Source of the DNA: Balamuthia mandrillaris
Lineage: Eukaryota > Discosea > Longamoebia > Balamuthiidae
Direction: 5' to 3'
NCBI GenBank assembly: GCA_031835245.1
Contig: JAVKOQ010000484.1
Coordinates: forward strand, 1-33,438
DNA: 33,438 nucleotides
Below, piece by piece: positions 1 to 10,005 of the stretch; position 1 is the first letter of the stretch, and each line of letters starts with the position of its first letter. Position numbers and translations under genes: made by a program. Under the pieces are notes generated by a model. It had not been told where the DNA came from. It did no database searches and saw only the letters and a program-made list of their open reading frames with translations.

Positions 1-23
1 AAGAGAGGAGAGGAAGGCCATAC

Positions 24-1446
24 CTGTCTCAGGTTCTTCCCCTTCATCCTTTTTTACCAAGGAAATGCTTTCGATGGGTCCATAACCCTCAAAACGTTCC
101 TGCAATAACTCTTTCGTGATTTGAGTAGGATTGAGCCCACCAACAAAAATATTGTGCTTGTCCACTCCGGTCATCAGCTCCGATTCGTTTGTGCTTGTTG
201 CCCATTCTATCACCCATCTTCTGTGCGTTTGCTTCATCGACTTTAAAGAGCGAGAGAGAGAGAGAGAGAGAAAGGGGGGGGAGCACAGAAGCAAGAGGAG
301 ATGGAGAGATGTTGAAGGTTAACAAATAGTACCAGAAATGCCTCCATGGCATCCTCCCGAAATTCAAACTTAACAAAACCACAGCCTTTGCTCTTTTGCG
401 TGTGATGGTTTTTGATTATAGTAACACTCTCGATAGGGCCAAACGGCTCGACAATTTCTCTCAGTTTCTGCATTTGACAACAGGAACAGAAGTAGAATTT
501 GGAGTGAAAGGTAGTTAGCATAACAGAATGTTAGCATTTGAGCGAAAAAAGGGTACCTGAGCAGTTAGACTCCTGCTCATCTTGGCAATAAAGAGTGTGC
601 GATTAACTTTGGCTTTTTCTACTCGCAACCGCCGTCCTTGCAACACTTGGTCATTGGAACTCAACAAAGCTGCATTTGCATCTTCCACTCGCTGTGTTTC
701 ATCACTTTAGCCAACACAGAAACAAAGGTAGAAGATTACACTTAAAAAAAAAAGACACGACACGGAGAAAGAGACTGAGAGAGAGAGAGAGAGAGAGAGA
801 GGAGACAAGACTAACACAAATCAAAAGAAGACTAAACCTTAAACTGAACAAAGGCATAGGGACGAGAGGCTGGATCTCTCATGATTTTGATCTTAAGCAC
901 TTCACCATACTGCGAAAAATGTTGGTGGAGGACCTCTTCCGTCGCCTGCGAGGACAAGCTCGCCACGAACAGACAGGCTTGCGGAGGTCCCTTTGGTTCT
1001 CCTCTCGAAGAAAACGTCGCGGTCGTTACGGTTGGAGCCCCTTTCTTTTCACCCGCTTCATGCTCTTCTTCCTCTTCCTCTTTCCTCGTTTCTTCTTGCT
1101 CCTTTTCGCTCACCACGTCTCTATGAGTGCTTTGGGGTTCACTTTTGTCTGGCTGCCCCCTTTCAACATTGTTGCTGGAAGCGGCAGGTTTAGAAAGGAG
1201 TGCAGGAGCAGAAGGTGATGTTGCCCCTTTCTCTGGCGGTCCGCCTTGTTTTAATAAATGTTATGTGAGATAAAGTCGAAAAGAAAAAAATTAATAATTT
1301 TGTGAGCGAAAGGATAGATGGAAGGAAACTTCGGATGGGAAAATCATGCATTTTACGGAAGGAAACAAACAAAAACAAGGGGTACCTGTAGTTGAAAGTG
1401 CTTCCTTTGGCTCGATGGGGCTCTCCTCCTCTTTCTTTGGTTGCAT
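24..1446 (-). CDS. Three-RRM RNA-binding protein (3' end beyond window)
   Basis: Five exons can be joined with continuous phase: 1386-1446, 838-1244, 557-691, 333-467 and 24-240; the last ends at a donor (G|GTATGG), so the C-terminus lies outside the window. The visible part is about 318 residues. It starts with a low-complexity, Glu-rich N-terminal region of about 105 residues, followed by three RNA recognition motifs. RRM1 shows RNP2 LFVASL and RNP1 RPYAFVQF; RRM2 shows LFIAKM and KGCGFVKF and ends in WVIEWA; RRM3 begins NIFVGGLNP. RRMs bind single-stranded RNA, and three in a row suggest a regulator of splicing, stability or translation. I cannot name the ortholog; CELF- or RBM45-like architecture is comparable. 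The chosen ATG follows an open stretch that itself starts after a possible acceptor near 1478, so an upstream 5' exon (donor near 1708) probably exists and may be non-coding. Confidence 0.85.
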
Positions 1447-2573
1447 TCGTTTTTGTTTGATTGCTTTGAAACCCTTAAAAAAAAGGGGGGGAAACAGATA
1501 ACAGAGCGCTCTCTCCGCGGGGTTCCTTTGTGGTTAACGGGTAACAGTGAAATAGAAGCCGTTTAGTTTAGGTTTTCGTGAAAAGGTCATTTACATCTCT
1601 CAACCGCATCACCCCAAAAAGATAAGAGTGACCCATCTCCTGGAGAGAAAGTGATATATCTGTCTCTACTTTTTTTGGAGCACGTTACCACAACAAAACA
1701 TCAGAACTCACCTGCAAAACAAAAATGGGACCCCCTTTGTTTTTCTCTTTCGATGAAGAGATGAACGGGGAGGAGGGAGGAGTGGTCGAAGCAAACACAC
1801 ACCTCTGCCCACCGACTTTAAAAGAAAAAACGAAAAAGCAGACTCCCCCCCACAAACTTTTTTGGTTGATAAACTACTTTCTTTGAAGACCCTTCTTTTT
1901 TGCTTCTTTTGTTTTCTCCTCTCTCTTTCTCTCTGTGTGCGGCAAGCAGGCTGCCAGACCCACCAAACGGTCGCCAGGATTCCTGTCGGTACGACTCGAC
2001 GACGTCCAGCTGGCAGAAGAACACTGTCCAGCGCTGCCCCCGCCCTCCCCCATCTCCCCAACCGGGCCGTTTCCCACCAAGACCCAACGGTAAACAAAAA
2101 GCTGCGAAGGCCTGTCCAGAAAAGGCAAAGCTAGGATGTCAAACGTGCTTGTTACCATGGGAACCCTAGCGATGGGACAAGATGTCTCACGGGTGTTTTT
2201 TTTTCCGTTTCAAAAAAAGATAAACAAAACAAACTGTGGAGCGATGGATCGGCGCTATCCTCGCCAATGAGAGGAACGGGAGGATGTGCGAGGAAACGAA
2301 CGAGATTTCCCAGGATACAATGTGGAAATTTCGAAATCAGCTTTTTTTGTGAATTTGGATTGGAAGATGATCGGCCGATCGATTGATAAATGCGTCCAAT
2401 GAGGAGGTACGTCTCTCCGCGTCTGTCCCGCGTTCAATGGACAGGAGAGGGCTAAAATTTACGTTCAGCAATTCTCTTTATGGAAAATCTAACTCGTTGA
2501 TAAGAGAGTAGGGATAAAGGTTGAGCCAGCGCTGGTGTGGGGGGGAAGCGCAAACAACCGAGAGTAAAGCAAG
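1447..2573. promoter_or_regulatory. Divergent intergenic region with CCAAT boxes and a 12-bp palindrome
   Basis: This is the divergent upstream region of the RRM gene (minus) and the secreted-protein gene (plus). Near 1708 there is a good minus-strand donor (CAG|GTGAGT) and near 1478 a minus-strand acceptor after a pyrimidine run, consistent with a 5' UTR exon of the RRM gene; joined, it does not read in frame with the chosen ATG. Closer to the plus gene are CCAAT at 2264-2268 and 2396-2400, ATTGG (the same box inverted) at 2359-2363, and the perfect palindrome GATCGGCCGATC at 2369-2380. These are plausible promoter elements, but their function is inferred only from position. Confidence 0.4.
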
Positions 2574-3591
2574 ATGCCTCTTCGACTAACCGCAACTTTT
2601 GGGCTCCTTTTGGTCGTGGCCCTTGTTGCGCCCACGGCAAGAGCTGCCCTTGGAGGCCTTGCTCATTTTGAGACGGTCAGCCCCAATTTCTTAGGCGTGG
2701 AGTGCATGCTCCCTGTGTATGATGCTGGTGGATGCTTCTTCCCCGAGTTCGGCAGCCCCGTCACCGTCACCAACTGCTCCGAGAACATCAACGACAGGAC
2801 GTCTTTTCCCTCTCAAGTAAAAATTTTGAGCCTGAAGATGGACGCCGCTGCTCGTTTTAAGACTACGGACGAGGAGACCTACCAGCTGTGGTCCAGACAG
2901 GGTTGGCTGAGACAAACCTACTCCAGCGAGGAATTGGTGGACCGCCTGTTCGGCACCACCGGTCTGGAGGCCATCACCTTCACCAAGAACGCCGATCAAA
3001 ATTCGGCAGAGTTCTTTGAACGTACGATAATATTTTTTTTGTCTCGCTGCTTGTGTCGCTTCTTGCTCTATCTGCCCTCCTTGTGTGAGCCTCCTTGTTT
3101 CCTGTCCCTGGTTCTTGTCCACTCGCTATTCTGTTTTTTAGGTTTATTACGCTTCTCTTCCACTCACCTTTGTTTTTTTTTTCAATGCCCTCTTCTCGCC
3201 CTTCTCCCTGGGGTATCCTTTGCCGTCACGCCCACCCCACACAGTGGCAGCGAGGTTCAGCAGGGTGGGTTCGTGGGCTGGCGGCAACCAGAGCTGCCAC
3301 GACTTGCCCCTGGTGCGGGCCGTCTTCGACATGCCCCTCAGCCGACTGACCATCACCGAAAAGCTCGTGCTGAAGGCGGAGGGCGTCATCAGCAAGTTCA
3401 GCTTCGTGGCGGACCCGGCGGTGGGCGAGCCGGTGGAGGAGATCAAGATGGACGTCAACTGCCTCTCCTTCCAGTACCTGTTCAGCAACCGAGCGGACAC
3501 CCTGCCCACGCCCACCCTCATGAAGAACACCTTTTTCTTCACCGCCAAGTACTTGGATGAGCCTGCTTGCGTGGATGCAGGGGGGGAGTAG
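2574..3591 (+). CDS. Secreted orphan protein, two exons
   Basis: Exons 2574-3021 and 3245-3591 join in phase (C|TG) across a 223-bp intron with donor C|GTACG and acceptor CACACAG, giving 264 residues. Residues 1-26 form a clear signal peptide: Arg near the start, a hydrophobic core (LLLVVALVA), then a small-residue cleavage site near ARA. The mature part has several cysteines (VECMLPV, GGCFFPE, TNCSEN, QSCHD, VNCLSF) and NCS and NQS glycosylation sequons, with no further membrane helix, so it should be secreted or lumenal. I recognise no family. The gene converges with WDR75, with only 88 bp between stop codons. The intron is T/C-rich on the coding strand like its neighbours. Confidence 0.8.
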
Positions 3592-3679
3592 AAAGGAAGA
3601 CACCTTCGTCGCTTTGTTGTTTTGGGGTTGTCGTTGTTGGAAGAAGAAAAAAAAAACAGTGAACAAACAATCACCGGTT

Positions 3680-4756
3680 TTAGACTTTGGGGGTCTTCTT
3701 CTTGCTTCGCTGCTTCTTCTTGTTTTTCTTTGTCATCTTGGGAGTTGTTGTGTCTGTGCCCTTTTCTTCTGTTGTTGCAACTGACTTTTGCGCTGCTGCT
3801 TCTACATCCATCGAAGCTTCTGCTTGTTGTTGCGCTTCTCCAACCCTCGAATAAAGGTGAGTAGACGTACTCTCTGTTTCTTCGTCTTCGCCTCGTTCTT
3901 CCATCGAAGTGTTTGGTTTCTTCAACAGCGAGTCCATGAAGGAGAGGTAAAGCTTGGAAGGAGGTGGAATGACATGAGAAGGAGCGTCAAAGAGGTCGGA
4001 GAAGAGTGGAGCTTGCATCGCGTCAAGTTGTTGAAGTTGGTCCTCGTCTTCTTTCTTCTTTTTCTTTCCCTTAGCTTGAAGTTGCTCCGTTTTACCAAAC
4101 ATCTTCTCAAAGTGCGTCAGTTGTTGATTAGCATCTTGCAAAAGTTGTTTCTCTGTTGTCACTTCTTCTTCTCCTTCATCATTGTTGTGTTCGGCAGATT
4201 GTTTTTGCTGCTCCAGTTTGAAGAGCTCTTTCCGAGCGTTGAGATACAGAATAGCTCGTTCGGATCTTGTAGAGGAGTTGAGGAAAGCTAAGCTCTCCAC
4301 GGGATTTTTCTTCGACACGCGCCAGAACCAAATGGGCTTTGGGGAGGTTGGCGAGAACAACAGCAAGTACTTTTTGGTCGAAACGACGAAACGTGGTTCG
4401 CTCTTGTTAGATGAATAAAATTGTTGTTGCTGTTGGAAGGGATCAACGGCCAAAGAGATGACATTGAGTCGATAAGACCACCAAACAGAAGAGGTCAACA
4501 AGTTCCACACAAACAACTGGTCTTTTGTGTAGCAGACGAGGAAGGAGGTGTCAGGAACGAAAGCCAAGCCCTTAATCTCCTCATTGGGAACCGGGTGGCA
4601 GAGCGTATGATGTAAAGCGTTATTGATTGCATCCCACAGCGTTATCACCTGTTTATTAACGAAAGAATCATCAAAAAAAAAAAAACGAAACTTGATCACC
4701 AGGAAGGGAGAAAAATGAAAGAGGGGGAGGAGAGAGAGAGAGGAAGAGAGGAGAGA

Positions 4757-4797
<41 letters not shown>

Positions 4798-5325
4798 CAA
4801 GAGAGCGAGGGTTAAATGCAATGTAGCATACCTGGCCATAAGCAATAGCAAGGAGAGAGCCATCCGAGGAAAAAGCGGCAGCAGTGGCAGGACTGTCCTT
4901 GTAAAAACCAACTGACCTGCACATCCACGCTGTCTTATCTGCAGCTGTGGTGGGAGCTGGATGCAAGTTTAAAATAAGAAAGAGAACTAATCCAAAAATG
5001 CAATGAAAAGTAAAGGAGACGTACTTCCTGGTTTGCGGACGTGAGTCCATATTTTGAACTTCTTATCACGCGAGCAACTAACAACGAGGTTCAAGGTAGG
5101 GTGATAAACCAGTCCCGTTACTTCCCTGACGTGAGGATTATCCATTCGAGTATTCATGACAAAACTATTTGAGAGAAGAGAGGAAGAGGGAGTTAATTTC
5201 TTAATCGCGAAACAAAGAGAAAAGCAAAGTTACTTTTGGGACCGTAGATCCCAGTGCCAAAACTTGAGGGAGGTTTCATCGGGTTCCGGTCCTCTATCCA
5301 CCTTTTAAAATACAATAACGCGTGA

Positions 5326-5371
<46 letters not shown>

Positions 5372-7198
5372 GTACCGTAACAAGTTGCATGCCATCTGGA
5401 CTGAAACATATATTCTCCACCACTGCCTCCGAGATCCTAACATTGTTAAAGACGTTTACAGCCGGCGGAGCACACACCTCCAACTCAAATGCATGTCGGT
5501 CCGCCAGAGCATCATAAAACTGAAGAGTTCCGCGTCTTCCATTTAACACAATCAAGTTCTGTCTGGGCTCCACGACGAGACCCGTAGGAATGGTCCTGGA
5601 TTTGCCAAAGACTTGCACTGGCTTTAAGCCTTGGATAAGGCGCTCTTCGGTCATGGAGAGGGCGTTGATAATGCGGATAGAATTGTCAGCGCAGGACAGG
5701 GCATAGTATTTGAAGTCGGGACTGGGAGTTATGCCATTGATGGTGGATCCAAGGCGGGGCAAAAAGTCCTTGTGGCCGGTTTTTAACTGCCATATCACGA
5801 ACACCGCCTTTTTTTTCAACATTTGTTGATTAGAGGTGTAACACATAGAAGGACAAGCAAAAGAAGCAAAAAAAAAAGTGGGGACATGCCTCTTCACCAC
5901 CAGAGTACATATACGCTCCGTCAGGACTGAACGCGAGCGACCGCGGGGAATGAGCATGCCAATGGAAGTTGGTGATAACAGGTCGCTCCGCTTTTGGCTT
6001 GCTGTTGCTGCCATTACTTGCAAGGCAATAGTTGAAAGAGATACAGCCGGTAGTGTCCCCAAAGACTACACAATACTCCGTTGGGTGGAAATGCAGACAA
6101 GTAATTTCAAACTTGTGGGTCACCCTATTTTTTGAGCATTAGCAAGAATGAAAAGATAGAGTAATAGCGAGGCCATAGACCAAAGGAACAGAAGGAGAGA
6201 ATAGATGGGAGAAAGAGAGTGCGAACCTCCGTGGCTTGCCTGTGCGAGTCAGGCTGTGCAAGGAAAACTCGTTCTTGCCAAAACTTCTTGTGGCAAGGTA
6301 ATCCCCGTTAGGGCTTACCCTTAGCTCGCCAAAAGGGGCCATTGATTTGGATATAACTCTTTGCTGCTTTCCCTTCAGTTGGAAGCAAAGCAAACGCCAA
6401 ACCTTCACGGCCGGTACATTCGTTTTCTTCTTAAAAGGCTTCGGCTTCTTTTTCGTTTTATTTGTTGACGCAAGTTCGCTGTCTTTGGTGTCTTCCTCTC
6501 CCTCTTTCTGTTCGTCATTATTGTTGTCGTTCTCTCCCTCCACATCCATTGATTTACCATCTTCACCTTTCTCTTCTTCCTTTTGGTCTTGTTTACCTTC
6601 CTTTGCTGAGTCGTGCTCGGAACGTTTCCAGTTGCCGCTGTTGTGTTCTTCTTTCGGTCCCAGGACAACATAAGCGGTACCTTCGCGGACGGGATCCAAC
6701 ACGAAGCTTTCTATGGGATGTTGCAAATCCCACGCTTGAAGAATCACTCCGTCGCTATAGTCCCACAGCAACAATCTTCCATCCAGTGACGTCGAAAAGA
6801 GCTGGACAGAGAGAAGCAAGCGAAAAAGAGTGAGTGAGAAGAAGAGAAGAGAGAGCGATGAAGAGAGAGAGAACCTGCAAAGGATTGGCAGGATTGAGAG
6901 CGACGCTAGTGACTCTGGTGGTATGCCCAAGCAGCTGACGAACGGGTTCTCCCGTCTCCACGTTAAACACTTTGATGCATAGGCCTTGACAACCAAACAA
7001 GTACCTTCATTGTAGGGAAAAAAAAGTTAATCGGAGATTGCGATTCTACTTTAATACACAGAGCGAGAGAGAGCGCGAGAGCGAGTAAAAGCCAACAGAA
7101 ACGTACTTGGTATCGGCGGACCAAACGACGGGGTGACCGCTCGTGAGAAAACCTCCGGCGATGAGGGAGTGGGACCATTGAGCGGAGGGTTGCGCCAT
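3680..7198 (-). CDS. WDR75: WDR75 / UTP17 (Nan1) ortholog, small-subunit processome WD40 protein
   Basis: Nine exons join without a phase error: 7107-7198, 6875-7004, 6227-6801, 5890-6124, 5376-5807, 5234-5301, 5025-5164, 4832-4956 and 3680-4648, giving 921 residues (human WDR75 is 830). The order of signature stretches matches WDR75: SADTKYLFGC near the N-terminus, LFSTSLDGRLLLWDY, KDFLPRLGSTI, LVLNGRRGTLQFY, SSDGSLLAIAYGQ, and the C-terminal APSHVIPPPSKLYLSFMDSL. In yeast and animals this protein belongs to the t-UTP subcomplex, which supports pre-rRNA transcription and 18S processing in the nucleolus. A Lys/Asp/Glu-rich insert interrupts the first propeller (exon 3), and the C-terminus is a Lys-rich tail. 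The third-to-fourth WD region is joined across a GC-AG intron. Several introns contain coding-strand CT tracts. Confidence 0.95.
4761..4796. repeat. (GA)n tract in WDR75 intron 8
   Basis: An uninterrupted GA dinucleotide run on the plus strand, so CT on the coding strand. It lies in the 183-bp intron 4649-4831, shortly downstream of the 5' splice site, and is flanked by further impure GA sequence from about 4727. Confidence 0.95.
5331..5368. repeat. (GA)n tract in WDR75 intron 5
   Basis: An almost pure GA run (CT on the coding strand) that occupies most of the 74-bp intron 5302-5375 and starts a few bases after the donor GTACTC. Confidence 0.95.
5888..5889 (-). other. Non-canonical GC 5' splice site (WDR75 intron 4)
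   Basis: The exon ends SGGEE in GAG, followed by GCATGT; the next exon begins after an AAG acceptor at 5808-5810 and continues AVFVIWQL in phase 0. This join reproduces the WDR75 family sequence without loss, whereas the only nearby GT (three bases further in) would break phase. The intron is 82 bp. Confidence 0.8.
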
Positions 7199-7916
7199 TT
7201 TGAGTTGAATAAATAAATAAATAATAAAATAAATAAAGAGGCGGGGTGCTGTTTTGGAAGAAAAGAGGAAATATTCCTTGGAGCGGAAGAAGCGCTTTTT
7301 TGTTGAGAGTCCTGCGAAGAAGTGATCCCAACAATAAAGAAATAAAAGGTATTATCAGTGTTAGTCTTTTTTTAATGATCTCAATCTGAGAATAAAGTTA
7401 ACGTACGAATAGCTTGAAAGCCGGAAACGATCTCTTTTTGTTTCTTTTACGCAAGGAAGGAAGGAGATGAAGAAGAAGAAGCGGGAGGGCGTTGCGCCTA
7501 CACAAACTATTTTTTTTTTTGGGTTCTTTCTTTCTTCCTTTCTTCTTTTCTTCCGGCCAATTTATTGCGGACATGTCGACAACAAATCATTACCACTTCC
7601 CCCGCTACAGGGACCAGAGCGACGTTCGTCCAGGAAGGAAGAGCGTATTTTGAGCCAGGATTGAGGAAGACGAATCTATGCATTCCTCCGGACACATGGT
7701 TTCTTTGCTCACTCAAATTTTCGTATTCTTTCCGCCTTTTTTCTTGCGCTTTGAATTTTTTTCTTTTCTTCTTTTTTTTTTTTTTGCAGCAACAAAAAAA
7801 CACTCAAGCCACACTTTGATTGGCGCCTTTCGATTTCGGATCCCTCGCTCGCTCACTTTTATTTTTTTTCCCTCCTCCCTTTCCCACACACACACACACA
7901 CACACACAAAACAAAG
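7199..7916. promoter_or_regulatory. Divergent upstream region of WDR75 and eEF1B-beta
   Basis: The region holds AT-rich sequence just upstream of WDR75 (AAATAAATAAATAAT type, 7206-7238). On the eEF1B side there is a long T/C-rich stretch ending in a strong plus-strand acceptor-like site: a poly-T run followed by GCAG at 7786-7789. This suggests that eEF1B-beta has a 5' UTR intron, but I could not pair it with a unique donor. A (CA)12 run lies just before the ATG. No coding gene is supported here. Confidence 0.4.
7885..7908. repeat. (CA)12 in the eEF1B-beta leader
   Basis: Twelve CA units end nine bases before the start codon of eEF1B-beta, so they should lie in the mRNA leader. This is the only pure CA repeat of this length that I saw; most others in the window are GA or GAA. 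Confidence 0.95.
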
Positions 7917-8444
7917 ATGAACACCGTCCTTTACTACGCCGCCATCAACGGAATCGAAACCGCCTTCCCTGCCGAGCCCTCTCCCTCTGCTGCCGAGTCC
8001 TCATCTGCCCCTGCTACCGAAAAAGTAGCGGAGAAGCAAGCGGAGAAGAGCGCCACCGAGGCGGCAGGCGACGACGACTTTGATGTCTTTGGCGATGTGG
8101 ACGAACAGGCGGAGGAGGAGCAGAGGAAGGCCCGCGCGGAGGCCGCCCAGGCCTCCAAGAAGAAGGCCGCCCCTGTCGGCAAGTCCAACCTCATCCTGGA
8201 CGTGAAGCCCTGGGAGGCCGAGACTGATCTTCAGGCCATGGAGGCCGCCGTTCGCAGCATCCAGATGGAGGGCCTCACCTGGTCCGTGTCCAAGCTCGTG
8301 GAAGTGGCCTATGGCATCAAGAAGCTGCAGATCAGCGCTGTCATTATCGACGACCTGATCAGCGTGGACACTTTGGAGGAGCAGATCAAGGAGTTCGATG
8401 ACCTCGTGCAGAGTGTGGACGTTGCTGCATTTGTCAAACTCTAA
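7917..8444 (+). CDS. EEF1B: Translation elongation factor eEF1B, beta-type guanine-nucleotide exchange subunit
   Basis: A single-exon, 175-residue protein. Residues 1-20 are a short N-terminal segment, followed by an Ala/Glu-rich linker. The acidic family motif DDDFDVFGDVDE lies near residues 52-63, and the C-terminal EF1 guanine-exchange domain occupies about 90-175 (ILDVKPWEAETDL, EGLTWSVSKLVEVAYGI, terminal AAFVKL with the conserved penultimate Lys). It reloads eEF1A with GTP during elongation. Most beta subunits are 200-230 residues with a GST-C-like N-terminal domain; here that domain is missing or reduced to the first 20 or so residues. High G/C third positions suggest strong expression. 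It converges with the F-box/GTPase gene, 85 bp apart. Just past the stop is a (CT)n tract followed by CACTCGCAG (8514-8539), which resembles an acceptor and may mark a 3' UTR intron, though that is weak. Confidence 0.95.
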   Translation: MNTVLYYAAINGIETAFPAEPSPSAAESSSAPATEKVAEKQAEKSATEAAGDDDFDVFGDVDEQAEEEQRKARAEAAQASKKKAAPVGKSNLILDVKPWEAETDLQAMEAAVRSIQMEGLTWSVSKLVEVAYGIKKLQISAVIIDDLISVDTLEEQIKEFDDLVQSVDVAAFVKL

Positions 8445-8529
8445 ACACAAAAACACAATAGAGTTTCAAGCGCTTTAAAACCGTACAGCCAAGTTTCTTT
8501 ACTTTACACTTGTTCTCTCTCTCTCTCTC

Positions 8530-9967
8530 TCACTCGCAGGAAGCAGTCGTGGAGGATGGCTCTGGGGACGACGATTGGTAGCTATGAAAGACTTTATCGA
8601 TGGACCCGACAAAGTTCACCTGGCGGTTGTTCCACAGCACGCAGCTCCCCAGTTTCCTGCACACGCTCATCTTCTCCACACACACCGGCCTCTCAAACAC
8701 CAACCTATCGTTATAACGCAACACACAAACGTTAGATATGAGAGGAGAGAACGAGAGAAAAGGAGGAGGAGAACAGAAGCGGCACCGAGCGACAGCAACA
8801 ACTCCAAGGGGGATGTGCGTGGGAGTCTCGTTCACCACACGTGCGGTGCGTTTATCCAGCAGGCGCTTGATCTCGGCGATGGTGCAGTGCGTGGAGGCGC
8901 TGTGGCAGTAGAAAGTGGAGCCATGGCCGATGGCTGCCTGTGCAGCCAAGTGCAGGCCCACCAGCCTAACCGTAACCTCGTAGGCGGGCTGAAGGGGGTG
9001 ATGCTCGGCATCGGAGAGCACCAGGCCTTTAAGGTGAAGCTTGTTGGGAGGGATCGGCAAGAAGACGACATCCTCTTTATCCTCGTCTTTCTGCTCCTTT
9101 GGTTCTGTTTCTTCTTCTTGCGTAGGAGACGAAGCGGAGGAAGCAGAAGAAGAAGGAGCGCAAAGGTTCAGGCGAACACCGATGATATCTCCTGGAATGG
9201 CTCTGGCCACGGGTGCACCGTTTCTCTCGATGGAGAGCACCCGAAAAGGTCGCTCCAAGGCAGCCGCTTCCTCATCGTGATGATCGAACAACCGACGAAG
9301 GCGGATGGCCCGATTCGGTTGTTTGCGTTTCCTGTCCCACTTGTTGCTGCTTGCCAAGGCCCTCCTTCGAGCAAAGAGAACAAGGCCCGATAAAGGAAGC
9401 CACACTCGCGTATCCCGTGTGATGCAGCCTTGGAGCACCTTCCCGATGAGCACCGTGTATCGTCTGCCGTCTCTGCCGTCCTCTGCTTTGGAGAGGCTCC
9501 AATCAAAGACGCACATCCTCAAGGGCGCAAAGAGCTGCCTAGTTGGTTCTGCCATGGCATGCAGTGCTCCCAACAAAGTCGGTCCGCTGTACCAAGGAGG
9601 ACCAACAGCTTGCGCATCCATGACCTCCTCCTCCGCGCTCATCTTTGGTGCTGAGGGAGGAGGAGGCGGCGCCGCCTGCTGCCTGTTTTGTCGATGCGCG
9701 CTCTCATCGAATAGTTTCAAGCGGGCACGACTTACGTTCTCTCCTGTCCACCCAGAGACTGGCACAAATACTAGGCTTGACGCGGAGTAGCCTACGCGCT
9801 TGGCAACGCTGAGGACCTCTTGCTTGACATCGAAGTAGCGGTTGGGGTTCCAGCGCGCTGCTTCCATTTTGGTTATGGCCACCACCAGCTGTTTGATGCC
9901 ATGCACCCATGCCAGCACCATCTGCAATCTGAGCCACCCAAAATAGTGAGCATGAATGGGATGCTGT

Positions 9968-10005
<38 letters not shown>

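Noticed and set aside
1708-2158. Minus-strand coding exon upstream of the RRM gene
   Set aside because: The donor is good, but the join to the next exon is not in frame with the RRM start and the peptide has no recognisable domain; more likely 5' UTR.
8514-8539. A second coding exon of eEF1B-beta after the (CT)n-CGCAG site
   Set aside because: The protein already ends with the family's normal C-terminus at 8444; at most this is a 3' UTR acceptor.
9041-9790. Plus-strand frames opposite the GTPase
   Set aside because: They are shadows of the conserved GTPase domain read on the other strand; no motif or splice support.
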